Source: Candidatus Arcticimaribacter sp.
Lineage (GTDB): Bacteria > Bacteroidota > Bacteroidia > Flavobacteriales > Flavobacteriaceae
DNA: 34,249 nt
Direction: 5' to 3'
NCBI GenBank assembly: GCA_003023645.1
Contig: PXYQ01000006.1
Coordinates: forward strand, 1 to 34,249
Shown: piece by piece, positions 8,855 to 16,984 of the stretch
How positions within the stretch are numbered: position 1 is the stretch's first letter
Layout: the number at the start of each line of letters is the position of its first letter
Notes under the pieces: generated by a model
What the model was told of the DNA's origin: nothing
Databases searched by the model: none
Seen by the model: only the letters and a program-made list of their open reading frames with translations
Made by a program: the position numbers and the translations under genes

Positions 8855-9421
8855 TTACTCAGCAGCCGCTTCTTCTTTTACAGCTACAGTACCGGTTAAT
8901 TTACCTGTCTGAAATTTAGTGAATTCTTTATTGGTATCCAATCGGTTTGCGAGCACATTGTATTCGGGCCCAACAAAACGAAACTCTTTTTCAGTGAAAA
9001 TCCAATCGTTATTTGCGTCCCAATAAAGCTGTTCTGTATTCAGAACAGAACCATCACTTGAAGTGAGACTAACATTTCCTACCAAATCAATGATTGAAGT
9101 CCCGTTATATAATGTACCAAAATCAGCCAATACAATATTTTCATTCATCAGTTCATCTAAAAAAGTAACTTTTAGTCCTTCAGGAAATTCAGAGTACTGA
9201 AGTGGTAGGTTAGAATAGTCTAGGTAAACCGGTGCTTCTAGAATGGCTTTTACACGTGTAGAATCGGTATATACCATGCGTATATTATAGCCTGTGCCAA
9301 CAGGTTCTTTTTTCTGAGCGTCAGTAAGGACAGGTTTATCAACCGACAAATCACAAGAACAAAAAAGGGCTGTCGCAAGAACGACAACCCTTAGTTTATA
9401 TTTTAATAGATAGTTTAGCAT
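8855..9421 (-). CDS. lptC: LPS export ABC transporter periplasmic protein LptC
   Basis: The 188-residue protein has a short hydrophobic N-terminus with a cysteine at a plausible lipobox (ALFCSC, Cys21 or Cys23), suggesting a lipoprotein or membrane-anchored form. The rest matches LptC, a single beta-jellyroll that carries lipopolysaccharide from the LptBFG transporter to LptA. Features include the NIRMVYTDSTRVKAILEAP stretch (46-64), the GNVSLTSSDGSVLNTEQLYWD strand region after residue 110 and an Ala/Glu-rich tail. Its ATG directly abuts the stop of the upstream TPR gene (TAA then ATG). The gene order coaX, outer-membrane protein, TPR protein, lptC, CorC-like, ppiD-like is one I associate with Bacteroidota, which supports the call. 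Confidence 0.88.
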   Translation of the reverse strand: MLNYLLKYKLRVVVLATALFCSCDLSVDKPVLTDAQKKEPVGTGYNIRMVYTDSTRVKAILEAPVYLDYSNLPLQYSEFPEGLKVTFLDELMNENIVLADFGTLYNGTSIIDLVGNVSLTSSDGSVLNTEQLYWDANNDWIFTEKEFRFVGPEYNVLANRLDTNKEFTKFQTGKLTGTVAVKEEAAAE

Positions 9422-10810
9422 TTAGAGATTCGGTACAGTGACACTTCCTCTGATCCAACAATCAAATTTAATTGTAGTCCCCGCATTCCCTTCTGTAAAG
9501 ATATCTGTTTTAGAAGGTGCTCTTCCCTCATAACTCAATGCAGTTTTATTTGCATTTTTCTTTAGGGATGCATCTACTTTTCCAGCTTTTCTAGCAGTTT
9601 TTGCTGCTAACCAGTATACTGCTCTTTTCTCGAATTGAGTGTTTCCACAATCGTTTGCAGAACTTGCATACAAACCTGCAATCATCAAATGAGCTTTTCC
9701 TAGGGAAGGCTGATATCCTAAAGCTTTATTTGCATAACTTCTAGCAGTTGACTTCCGGCCTCTTGCTTTGAATTCTAAAGCAATTTTATATAAAGTCTTG
9801 GCCTTTTTGTAAGGATCAGTTTCCAATGAAATAGATTCTTCGTAATAACGTAAAGCTTCACTGCTGTTTCCTCTCTTATCATTTAGTATTCCAAGATAGT
9901 AAGCCGAGTTAGCCGATGGAGCCAAAGCGTGAAGTGCTTCAACAATTGTTACAAACAAAGGATCATCTGAACATTCTTTGCTTTTCATACGTCCAGCAGC
10001 TCTATTCAACCAAACTGCATCGTTTTTATTTTCCTCAAAATTACGCGTATACAAAGGAATCAAGTTTTCACAAGTCGATTCTTTTGAAATAATAGCATCA
10101 AGGTTTGAAAGAAAAATACCAATGGCTTTTGAATTGGTATCATATTTCTTTCTATTCTTTAAATCCTTAGTTGTTAACGGAGATCCGCTTTCTTCTTTAT
10201 TCAAAATCACATCCAAATTTTTGGCCAACTTGGTTCCTTCAAGTTCAAATTTCTCTGAAACCTCTTCGTATTTGTTGAATAGTTTTTCTGGCGTTACTCC
10301 TGCTGCACCTGCTTTATATAGATCATACATTGTCTTGAAGTAGTTGTACAAACCTTTTGGATTGGTAAAACTATTAATGTCCTTAGTGTATGCGTCATCA
10401 AAAGTCGCGTAAACCTCAGCAGTAGTTCCCAATTTATAATCCATCATGGTTTGTGCCTTGCTTGCCAAAATACTACCGATCATGTTTTTTCCTTTTCTAG
10501 AAGGGAAATTCGCAATCCATTGATCGTATAACTTCATTAAATCTTGAGCTTCAGCATCTTTCGCTGCGCCTTCGGCATCTTTAAGTCTACTTTTCAGAAT
10601 GCGCTCACCATAAGTATAGATTGCTCTGTTGAGTTTTGGACATTCTGCTCGAACTGCATTCCATGGCTCATATGCTGCATCGTAGTTCTTAACCTTTGCA
10701 GATTCAGCAAAGATGGATAGGTTCTGATTACAAGTTTCGCTCGTTTGAGCACTAACGAAGCTTGTGCTAAGAATGAAAGTAAATACTAAGAAATTTGTTA
10801 GAGTTCTCAT
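9422..10810 (-). CDS. Exported TPR-repeat protein
   Basis: The 462-residue protein begins with a signal peptide (about 1-22, ending SFVSAQ), so it is periplasmic or surface located. Residues about 298-380 contain tandem tetratricopeptide-like helices (for example AYYLGILNDKRGNSSEALRY and AHLMIAGLYASS). The N-terminal 280 residues are helical and rich in Lys, Ala and Asp with no motif I recognise. TPR domains bind other proteins. It lies 14 bases downstream of an outer-membrane barrel gene and abuts lptC, so a scaffold role in envelope assembly is a reasonable inference. No catalytic residues are visible. The C-terminus ends in FDCWIRGSVTVPNL. Confidence 0.85.
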   Translation of the reverse strand: MRTLTNFLVFTFILSTSFVSAQTSETCNQNLSIFAESAKVKNYDAAYEPWNAVRAECPKLNRAIYTYGERILKSRLKDAEGAAKDAEAQDLMKLYDQWIANFPSRKGKNMIGSILASKAQTMMDYKLGTTAEVYATFDDAYTKDINSFTNPKGLYNYFKTMYDLYKAGAAGVTPEKLFNKYEEVSEKFELEGTKLAKNLDVILNKEESGSPLTTKDLKNRKKYDTNSKAIGIFLSNLDAIISKESTCENLIPLYTRNFEENKNDAVWLNRAAGRMKSKECSDDPLFVTIVEALHALAPSANSAYYLGILNDKRGNSSEALRYYEESISLETDPYKKAKTLYKIALEFKARGRKSTARSYANKALGYQPSLGKAHLMIAGLYASSANDCGNTQFEKRAVYWLAAKTARKAGKVDASLKKNANKTALSYEGRAPSKTDIFTEGNAGTTIKFDCWIRGSVTVPNL

Positions 10811-10824
10811 TTGATATAAATAAA

Positions 10825-12081
10825 TTAATTAAATTTTCTTTTGATGAACCAGATATCGTTTAGTGATAAACCAACGATTAGGTTCCAGTAGGATTCTTGG
10901 ATTAGGCCATTGTCTTGACTTCCGCGTTTTCCAAATTCTATACCAATATTTGCATTGGAATATCCTGCCATCGGCAAACTAACTCCAAAAGATATGCCAG
11001 TTTCTTTAAGCGGCTGATCGTTAAACAAAACCCCTGTATCTTCAAAGCGCATTCCTGCCCGATATACAATTCGTTTCCAATAACTTGTTATAGAACTATA
11101 GTCTGGCAAATAGAATCCACCAAAGGAAAGGCGTGATCCATTAGCATACGTTATGTTGTCTAAGGAAATAAAGTTATTAACATAGTCAGCTGAGTTACGC
11201 TGAGAATACTGTCCACCAACAAACCATTTTTTTTCTTTGGTAATTCCAAGTCCAAATGAATATTGATCACCCAAGGATATTGAAGTCTCTTTTAAATTTC
11301 TCGCTGCTAGGTCTACGTTTTCAAAATCCCCAAGATCCTGTGTTGTAACCGAGCGTGTAAAGTATACACTTTCGTTTGTTGCTGTCAAACTATTTTCAGG
11401 CACATAATATGCCATTGCATCAAGTCGAACCTTAGATGTAAGTGGGATTTTTAATTGTGTTGCAAAACGGTAATTAAAACCAACTAGAGAAGACGTTTTA
11501 GTGAAAAAAGTTCCAAAATCTATATTTTGTTCTTGTCTCGATGACTCGTTTGTGATTTTACCAAAGTTGTAGTTTGCACTCACTCCAAAGTTTAAGAATT
11601 CAAAAACCTTAAAACCTATACTTATAAAGGTTTGGTTCAAACCTCCATAACCCTCATTTCGGTTAACCACATTATTGATATCCTCGCTGTCAAAAACTGA
11701 TTGTAAACGATAACCGACTGAAGTAGCTGGTAAAATTCCAAAACCAAAAGTGAATTTCTTTGTTGGAATTGCAACCACTAAATAATCGATTGAGGCAGAT
11801 GTTACCGACTCGTTTGAGGCATTTGAAGATAATTTGGTGGATTTGTAGTTTAGACCAAGACTATAGGTTACTAGTTTTAAGTCTCCAAGGCTGGCAGGGT
11901 TATTTATGTTTGCGTGAAGCGAATCCGATACAATATCAAGTCCTCCCATATGTCTGTTAATTGCATTTCCTTTAAATGCAATTTCACCCAATCCACCAAT
12001 AGAATAGGGAGAAGACGTATTACTTTGGGCAAAAATATACGGTGATACAGTAAGGAATATTATGAGATATATGTATTTCAA
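10825..12081 (-). CDS. Putative outer-membrane beta-barrel protein
   Basis: The 418-residue protein has a signal peptide (about 1-19, ending YIFAQ), then SPYSIGGLGE and the NNPASLG motif (61-67) typical of FadL/OmpP1-like and PorV-like Bacteroidota barrels. The remainder shows alternating hydrophobic and polar residues with many aromatic strand ends, such as FGFGILPAT, FNFGVSANYNFG and FSFGLGITKEK-like segments. The protein ends in aromatic and basic residues (WFIKRKFN). It overlaps coaX by 4 bases (ATGA type) and precedes the TPR gene by 14 bases. The barrel class is well supported, but whether it transports hydrophobic compounds or acts in protein export is not determinable. Confidence 0.8.
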   Translation of the reverse strand: MKYIYLIIFLTVSPYIFAQSNTSSPYSIGGLGEIAFKGNAINRHMGGLDIVSDSLHANINNPASLGDLKLVTYSLGLNYKSTKLSSNASNESVTSASIDYLVVAIPTKKFTFGFGILPATSVGYRLQSVFDSEDINNVVNRNEGYGGLNQTFISIGFKVFEFLNFGVSANYNFGKITNESSRQEQNIDFGTFFTKTSSLVGFNYRFATQLKIPLTSKVRLDAMAYYVPENSLTATNESVYFTRSVTTQDLGDFENVDLAARNLKETSISLGDQYSFGLGITKEKKWFVGGQYSQRNSADYVNNFISLDNITYANGSRLSFGGFYLPDYSSITSYWKRIVYRAGMRFEDTGVLFNDQPLKETGISFGVSLPMAGYSNANIGIEFGKRGSQDNGLIQESYWNLIVGLSLNDIWFIKRKFN

Positions 12082-12806
12082 AGTTGTTTTTTGTTGAGTT
12101 CTAAGATATAATCCAAACCGGTTACCAAAAAATTCGGATGGGCAAATATGGTGTTTTTTAATCGTTTTGACAACTGCTTACTGTCTCCACCTGTTAAAAT
12201 TATTGTTAAATCATGATATTTTTGTTTGAAATGATCTATTTGCCCTTGAATTTCATAAAAAACGCCATTAAATACCCCAGCCTGAATTGAAGATTGTGTA
12301 TCCACACCAAAAGATCTTTCTATGGATTCATGAGCAATGAGTGGTAATTTGCCAGTAAACTCTTTCAAGCTTTTGTATCGCATAGTGTAGCCAGGGGAAA
12401 TCAATCCACCAACATAGGTGTTTTCTTGTGTTAAAATATCATACGTAATACAAGTACCTACATCGATGACCAAAACATTTTGTTTTGGGTAGGTTTTTGC
12501 AGCTGCAGCCATAAGTCCCATTCGATCTACCCCAAGAGTTTTTGGTGTTTTGTAAGTATTAGTAAAGGGAAAACGCAGAGTGCTTGCGGTTTTGAAAATA
12601 TTTTTCGACTCAAAAATCTTATTCAAGAAGTCCCAATCCAAGCCTCGAACATCGCAAATAAGAACAGAATTAATCTGTGGGTATTCTTCATGTATCACTT
12701 TAAAATCTTGATATACAGCATCCACATGTTGTATTAGGATGAGTTGACCCTCTTCAAAGACAGCAAGCTTTACTGCAGTATTACCTGCGTCAATAATCAA
12801 ATTCAT
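12078..12806 (-). CDS. coaX: Type III pantothenate kinase
   Basis: The 242-residue protein carries the CoaX motifs of the ASKHA superfamily: the phosphate-binding DAGNTAVK (6-13), GVDR (92-95) with the catalytic aspartate, IDVGTCITYD (114-123), GGLISPGY (133-140) and TGGD (205-208). It phosphorylates pantothenate in the first step of coenzyme A synthesis; type III enzymes are not feedback-inhibited by CoA and need a monovalent cation. It is the first gene of the seven-gene minus-strand envelope operon, overlapping the next gene by 4 bases. The start is shared with no alternative, and the region upstream (12807-12903) also holds the divergent tRNA promoter. No convincing -7 box for coaX was found. 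Confidence 0.95.
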   Translation of the reverse strand: MNLIIDAGNTAVKLAVFEEGQLILIQHVDAVYQDFKVIHEEYPQINSVLICDVRGLDWDFLNKIFESKNIFKTASTLRFPFTNTYKTPKTLGVDRMGLMAAAAKTYPKQNVLVIDVGTCITYDILTQENTYVGGLISPGYTMRYKSLKEFTGKLPLIAHESIERSFGVDTQSSIQAGVFNGVFYEIQGQIDHFKQKYHDLTIILTGGDSKQLSKRLKNTIFAHPNFLVTGLDYILELNKKQL

Positions 12807-12858
12807 AGTTGAAATTCGTTTCTGCTAAATTAAACATAATGAAATTTAGATAAAATGT

Positions 12859-12890
12859 TTTGTAGAGAATTAAAAAGGACACTATATTTG
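12859..12890 (+). promoter_or_regulatory. Promoter of tRNA-Phe
   Basis: TTTG at 12859-12862 and TATATTTG at 12883-12890 are separated by exactly 20 bases, an ideal Bacteroidota promoter (TTTG, 19-21 bases, TAnnTTTG). The mature tRNA starts 14 bases after the -7 box. Confidence 0.85.
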
Positions 12891-12903
12891 CACCCATCCA
12901 AAA

Positions 12904-12976
12904 GGTACCTTAGCTCAGTTGGTAGAGCAATGGACTGAAAATCCATGTGTCCCTGGTTCGATTCCTGGAGGTACCA
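12904..12976 (+). tRNA. tRNA-Phe (anticodon GAA)
   Basis: The 73-base sequence folds into a cloverleaf: acceptor GGTACCT with AGGTACC, D-arm AGCTCAGTTGGTAGAGC, anticodon stem ATGGA/TCCAT around the loop CTGAAAA (anticodon GAA), and T-arm CCTGGTTCGATTCCTGG. The discriminator base is A. The CCA end is not encoded (the bases after the discriminator are CAA), so it must be added after transcription. A perfect promoter precedes it and a strong terminator follows, so it is a single-gene transcript. Confidence 0.97.
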
Positions 12977-12977
12977 C

Positions 12978-13016
12978 AAAAACCCTTGATAATCTTATGA
13001 TTATCAAGGGTTTTTT
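12978..13016 (+). terminator. Rho-independent terminator of tRNA-Phe
   Basis: A perfect 12-pair stem CCCTTGATAATC / GATTATCAAGGG with a TTAT loop, extended by A-T pairs, is followed by six T residues. It starts within two bases of the mature tRNA end. Confidence 0.93.
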
Positions 13017-13112
13017 GATTTTATATAAAATCTAAAACTCAATATTTAATTTTTTTTTACTCGTTCATCTGAAAGTAAAATCATTTATCTTTAGTTAAAA
13101 TAAACACTATAT

Positions 13113-14063
13113 ATGAAACTGAATTTAATTTTATTTTTCTTTAGCACCATAATAACACTGAGCTGGGCACAATCACCTGATTTATCAAAGTATAACGAGG
13201 AGATTAAAAAAGTTGAGGACACCGTCAAATACTTTGAGGTCGAAAAAATCAACGATCAATTTTATATGTTGATCGGAGGCGGAGGTAATGTTGGGATTTT
13301 TGTTTCTGACAAAAACGTCATCATGGTTGACAATAAATATGAAATTATAGAAGAGGTGCTTATGTCTTCTCTAAGAGAAATTAGCTCGAATCCGATAAAG
13401 TACATCATAAACACTCATTACCATCATGACCATTCAGATGGAAATAGAGCTTTCGGAAAAATGGGAATCCCAATAATTTCTCATGAAAATGCAAAAGCTA
13501 GAATGCAAAAAGTAACAGAACTGTACGGAGGTATTTATGACTTTATAGATGGTTTTGTTCAAGATCAATATCCAACAGAGGCACTTCCTATAATTACATA
13601 CAGCAGTAAACTTACTCTCTCAGAAGGTAGTGAAGATATTGAAATGTATAACTTTGGATCTGGACATACAGACGGTGACTCCATAATATATTTTAAAAAC
13701 GCAAACATCATACACACTGGTGATGCTTTCGTTCGGTATGGCTATCCTTATGTGGATTTAAACAACGGAGGCTCGATCAAAGGAATTATCGAGATGTTGG
13801 GGTCTATTGCATCACTCGCAGATGACCAGACAGTTATTATGCCCGGGCATGGAAACTTGAGTTCCAAACAAGACGTGCTTGACTTAAGAAATTCGCTAAT
13901 GAACCTCTACCAAAAAACAGTTCTTGGTTTAGAAAAGGGACTAAGCTACCAAGAAATCGCAGATTCAGTTGATGAAACTTTAGCAGCTGATCCTATGATG
14001 CCAGAGGCTGAACTAACTAAATTGAATTACATTAAGTCAATTGAATTAGAGTTGAAAAAGTAA
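13113..14063 (+). CDS. Secreted metallo-beta-lactamase-fold hydrolase
   Basis: The 316-residue protein has a signal peptide (about 1-19, ending LSWAQ). Metal ligands of the MBL fold are visible: HYHHDH (102-107, the HxHxDH motif), His185 in GSGHTDGD, Asp204 in HTGDAF and His246 in MPGHG. It is therefore a two-zinc hydrolase exported to the periplasm. The family includes class B beta-lactamase relatives, lactonases, quinoprotein-relay hydrolases and glyoxalase II; the HHDHSDGN context is not a glyoxalase signature, and substrate cannot be read from sequence. It stands alone after the tRNA-Phe terminator and converges on rmuC with a 17-base gap. TATCTTTA at 13086-13093 is a one-mismatch -7 box giving a short leader. 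Confidence 0.88.
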   Translation: MKLNLILFFFSTIITLSWAQSPDLSKYNEEIKKVEDTVKYFEVEKINDQFYMLIGGGGNVGIFVSDKNVIMVDNKYEIIEEVLMSSLREISSNPIKYIINTHYHHDHSDGNRAFGKMGIPIISHENAKARMQKVTELYGGIYDFIDGFVQDQYPTEALPIITYSSKLTLSEGSEDIEMYNFGSGHTDGDSIIYFKNANIIHTGDAFVRYGYPYVDLNNGGSIKGIIEMLGSIASLADDQTVIMPGHGNLSSKQDVLDLRNSLMNLYQKTVLGLEKGLSYQEIADSVDETLAADPMMPEAELTKLNYIKSIELELKK

Positions 14064-14080
14064 AGTTTATGATGTTATAA

Positions 14081-15406
14081 CTACTCTTTAAAATCAATTA
14101 ACGGATCGACAGGAGGTTTTTCCAGAATCTGCTCTTCTAGTTGCTCTACATTTCTAAGTTTCGAGAGCATCATTCTAGAACGTGTTGTTACGAGGTTTTC
14201 AATTTCGTTATTCGCCTCATTCAGTTTTTTCTGTGCTTTCTCTAGAACACCGCCAAAGGTTGTAAATTCTTTTTTAACAGACGAAAGCACATTCCACACC
14301 TCACTACTTCGTTTTTGTATTGCAAGTGTTTTAAAGCCCATTTGTAAACTATTGAGCATGGCTGCCAAAGTAGTAGGTCCGGTAATTACAATTTTATAAT
14401 CGCGCTGTAAGGTTGTTATTAAATCTGGTTGACGCACCACTTCTGCAAACAAGCCTTCGACTGGTAAAAACATAATTCCAAAATCCGTGGTATTCGGCGG
14501 ATCGATGTATTTACTTGAGATATCTTTAGCGAAGCGCTTAACCGATTGCACTAGTGCTTTTATTGAGGCATCGATTGCAACGGTATCTCCTGCGTCATAT
14601 GCAGTTTGAAGACGGATATAATCTTCTTGTGGAAACTTGGCATCAATGGGTAGGTAAACTGCCGAATCATTGGCATCTTTCCCTGGAAGTTTGATTGCAA
14701 ACTCAACAAGAGCGTCCGAACCTTTTTTAGTTTTGACATTTGAATCGTATTGCTCTGGAGATAAAATTTGCTCTAAAATATTACCCAATTGTATTTCACC
14801 TAAAATCCCACGGGTCTTCACGTTACTCAACACCTTTTTCAAGTCCCCTACTCCCGAAGCTAAATGCTGCATTTCTCCTAATCCTTTTTGCACCTGAAGC
14901 AATTGTTGCGTTACAATCTCAAACGATTTTCCTAGACGTTCTTCGAGGGTTTTATGAAGTTTTTCGTCGACCGTTTCTCGCATTTTCTCTAAGCGAATCT
15001 CTGTAGTTTTTACCAACTCTTCTTGTGTCAAGTTCATCTGATCAAACTTCTGACGTTGCAAGTCGTTAAACTCTTTAACGTTTTTAGAAAATGTGTCTTG
15101 AAACTCTTTAAGGTTGACTTTCAATTCTCCTCGATTTTCTTTTGCAGTAGTATTTAAGGTTTCATTTAACGAAACCAACTTGAGTTCCATTTTCTCTGTC
15201 AAGCGTTCCAAACCTTGGGTTAGCTCTTGTCGGTTGTCTTTTAAACTCTTAGAAAATTCTTCTCGGTTTATTATAAATTCGTTTCGAATACTGTTCTGAA
15301 GAATTTCGTTCATTTCAGAAGGTGCTTGTTGTCCTGGTTTCTTCAGTATTAAATACAACACTCCTAAAAGAGAACCCAACGCAGCAACAGCAGTTAAAAT
15401 AAGCAT
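14081..15406 (-). CDS. rmuC: DNA recombination protein RmuC homologue
   Basis: The 441-residue protein starts with a hydrophobic helix (about 1-21), continues as a long coiled coil rich in Glu and Lys (about 25-190), and then has the RmuC domain (about 195-400) with the conserved GILGEIQLGNILEQIL start (199-214), LPIDAKFPQEDY (251-262) and TDFGIMFLPVEGLF (306-319). RmuC has a restriction-nuclease-like fold and in E. coli limits rearrangements at inverted repeats. Length and order match the family. The gene is preceded at 15500-15532 by a terminator on the same strand, so it is probably transcribed from a promoter in the 93 bases before its ATG, where only imperfect -7 boxes occur. Confidence 0.93.
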   Translation of the reverse strand: MLILTAVAALGSLLGVLYLILKKPGQQAPSEMNEILQNSIRNEFIINREEFSKSLKDNRQELTQGLERLTEKMELKLVSLNETLNTTAKENRGELKVNLKEFQDTFSKNVKEFNDLQRQKFDQMNLTQEELVKTTEIRLEKMRETVDEKLHKTLEERLGKSFEIVTQQLLQVQKGLGEMQHLASGVGDLKKVLSNVKTRGILGEIQLGNILEQILSPEQYDSNVKTKKGSDALVEFAIKLPGKDANDSAVYLPIDAKFPQEDYIRLQTAYDAGDTVAIDASIKALVQSVKRFAKDISSKYIDPPNTTDFGIMFLPVEGLFAEVVRQPDLITTLQRDYKIVITGPTTLAAMLNSLQMGFKTLAIQKRSSEVWNVLSSVKKEFTTFGGVLEKAQKKLNEANNEIENLVTTRSRMMLSKLRNVEQLEEQILEKPPVDPLIDFKE

Positions 15407-15499
15407 ATAAAAAATTTATTGAAAATTAATGAATTATTTCGTTAGCGGAAACAATTGAGAAAACTACTTATTAACCTCAGGGATAAAAAGTGTTTAAAA

Positions 15500-15532
15500 T
15501 AAAAAAAGCCCTCCAAGTAATTGGAAAGCTTC
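15500..15532 (-). terminator. Rho-independent terminator (minus strand) of the candidate small RNA
   Basis: Read on the minus strand, AAGCTTTCCAA and TTGGAGGGCTT form an 11-pair stem (two G-T pairs) around a TTAC loop, followed by a run of T. It would also stop transcripts from the upstream tetR-maoC genes before they reach rmuC. Confidence 0.8.
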
Positions 15533-15609
15533 TCACTGGTTTTCTACAAACCTCTTGCACTTTCGTGCAAGCAACACAACATCTTTTCTCTGAAGTAGAG
15601 TGTAATTTC
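15500..15609 (-). ncRNA. Candidate structured small RNA (or rmuC leader), unclassified
   Basis: Between maoC-like and rmuC, the minus strand has a perfect -7 box (TATCTTTG, 15614-15621), then about 110 bases with several hairpins, then a strong terminator. The hairpins, in transcript order, are CTCT-loop-AGAG, CTTGCAC with a GAAA tetraloop and GTGCAAG (15554-15571), GGTTT-GTAGA-AAACC, and the terminator stem. There is no convincing open reading frame. It does not show the SRP, tmRNA or RNase P landmarks I know; 6S-like RNA cannot be excluded, but the multi-hairpin form does not suggest it. It could instead be a premature-termination leader of rmuC, which starts 94 bases further on. Transcription is inferred only from signals. 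Confidence 0.45.
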
Positions 15610-15613
15610 TTTT

Positions 15614-15649
15614 CAAAGATACATCTTTCCTTGGAATTTTAATTCCAAA
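15614..15649 (-). promoter_or_regulatory. Promoter with internal palindrome for the candidate small RNA
   Basis: On the minus strand TATCTTTG (15614-15621) matches TAnnTTTG exactly. A TTTG at 15646-15649 could be the -33 element with a long 24-base spacer. Between them lies the inverted repeat TTGGAATT-2-AATTCCAA (15631-15648), placed where a regulator could block RNA polymerase. The hairpin is not followed by a T-run on either strand, so it is not itself a terminator. Confidence 0.45.
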
Positions 15650-15654
15650 AAAAA

Positions 15655-16110
15655 TTATTCATAAACTATTGTTATCATTCTTGCAACACAGGCTGGTTTT
15701 CGCACGCCTTTAATCTCGATGGTTACCTTCCAAACAATCTTGAGGCTATTAAATTTTTGATCTTCAGCACTTTCTATATGAACTAGGCCACGCAAAAAAG
15801 AACCTTCTACTACTGGATGTGGAAAACGAACTTCTTCTAATCCGTAATTATAGCCCATTTTGAGGGAAGAAACTACAAGAGCATCGTTTAAAAATTTTGG
15901 GATTAAAGCTATCGACAAAAACCCATGGGCTATGGTAGACTTGTAGGGCGATTCAAGTTTTGCGCGTTCTTGATCGACATGGATCCATTGATAATCTTTT
16001 GTCGCAGCTGCAAAGTGATCGATCATTTTTTGTTCGACCTGCAGCCATGGAGTTGGCTCCAGTGTGGTTCCGAGTAGGGTTTTAAATTCGGTAAAATCTT
16101 TTAAGATCAT
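15655..16110 (-). CDS. MaoC-like dehydratase / enoyl-CoA hydratase
   Basis: The 151-residue protein has the single hot-dog fold plan of MaoC-type hydratases. The hydratase motif includes FAAATKDYQWIHVD (33-46), in which Asp39 and His44 are in the positions of the catalytic Asp-His pair, and the following IAHGFLSIAL (60-69). Such enzymes hydrate trans-2-enoyl-CoA to (R)-3-hydroxyacyl-CoA, linking fatty-acid oxidation with other acyl-CoA pathways. It lies 42 bases downstream of a TetR regulator on the same strand and near the divergent etfBA genes, consistent with acyl-CoA metabolism. Specific substrate length is unknown. Confidence 0.88.
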   Translation of the reverse strand: MILKDFTEFKTLLGTTLEPTPWLQVEQKMIDHFAAATKDYQWIHVDQERAKLESPYKSTIAHGFLSIALIPKFLNDALVVSSLKMGYNYGLEEVRFPHPVVEGSFLRGLVHIESAEDQKFNSLKIVWKVTIEIKGVRKPACVARMITIVYE

Positions 16111-16152
16111 TGGGATTCTTGTTTAGGATTTTGATTTTAGGGTATTATTTGG

Positions 16153-16797
16153 TCATTCAAATTGTTTGAATATGAGATCGTTCATAATGTTGGCATGCAT
16201 CTCTATGTTTTCGTCGGTAAATGGTGAGATCCCGTATTCGGCTTCTAAAGTTTGTGCAAGAACAAAAAAACTACTGGTTGCTCCAAACATTATGCTCACA
16301 AAATTAGCAACAGGTATGGCTTTAAATTCTTCTAAATCTTTACTTTCTGTTATGGGTTTGTGACTGAACCAGACAACGGGCATTAGCAAGTGCTGACTGA
16401 CGAAATCGTATCGCCAAGATTTTCTCCCCATTTCCTGAAGCAAGATTTTATACATCGAAGGAAATTTCGCCATCAAATGTAAATATTGTCTAGTAAAGGC
16501 CTTTAATAATGCAATTCCACTTAAATCACTGTGCTCTTTTTGAACCTCCTCATAACGCAGCATAATCTTTGCCGACAAATGAATGATGGACTGCTTCCAA
16601 AGATCTTCTTTGTTTTCAAAATGGTAACTAATCAATGGCGTGGTAACACCGACCATAGACGCAACTTCTTTGAGTTGAGCTCCCTCGTACCCATGATCTG
16701 AAAAAACCACTAAAGCTGCTTCCAATAGCACAGTAGTATCTAGCTTTTCAGAAGCTACTGGTCTACCTCTTTTTCTTTTAACGTTCAAACTACTCAT
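16153..16797 (-). CDS. TetR-family transcriptional regulator
   Basis: The 214-residue protein has a basic N-terminal arm (KRKRGRP, 7-13) and a TetR helix-turn-helix at about 20-65, with the recognition region VASMVGVTTPLISYHFENKEDL typical of the family (the GVTTPLISYHF part at 50-60). The C-terminal part (about 80-214) is a helical ligand-binding and dimerisation domain without a recognisable ligand class. Because it is upstream of a MaoC-like hydratase and divergent from etfBA, a role as an acyl-CoA-responsive repressor, comparable with FadR-like TetR proteins, is a fair inference. Its likely operator would be in the 187-base AT-rich gap at 16798-16984. Confidence 0.9.
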   Translation of the reverse strand: MSSLNVKRKRGRPVASEKLDTTVLLEAALVVFSDHGYEGAQLKEVASMVGVTTPLISYHFENKEDLWKQSIIHLSAKIMLRYEEVQKEHSDLSGIALLKAFTRQYLHLMAKFPSMYKILLQEMGRKSWRYDFVSQHLLMPVVWFSHKPITESKDLEEFKAIPVANFVSIMFGATSSFFVLAQTLEAEYGISPFTDENIEMHANIMNDLIFKQFE

Positions 16798-16847
16798 AAA
16801 GAAATAATTGCATCTTATTTTTAAAAAACATTGGGAATATGAAAATA

Positions 16848-16892
16848 ATGAAATTTATTTGAAATTAAATTGAAATTAAATAAAATTTTCAT
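16848..16892. repeat. AT-rich repeat cluster in the tetR-etfB intergenic region
   Basis: Two exact tandem copies of TTGAAATTAAA (16859-16869 and 16870-16880) are flanked by near-inverted arms ATGAAATTTATTT (16848-16860) and AAATAAAATTTTCAT (16878-16892). The position between divergent genes fits an operator for the adjacent TetR protein, but low sequence complexity makes chance plausible. Confidence 0.4.
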
Positions 16893-16984
16893 CATTTTTG
16901 TATCATATACTATTTTAGTATTATTTACAATACCGTGCAAATTACTAGAAGTTAACAGAAAAAGAAACTTATTAAAGAAAATAT

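Noticed and set aside
15500-15609. Assigning the small RNA to SRP RNA, tmRNA or 6S RNA
   Set aside because: SRP and tmRNA landmarks are absent, and the string of separate hairpins does not resemble the single long bulged hairpin of 6S RNA; left unclassified.
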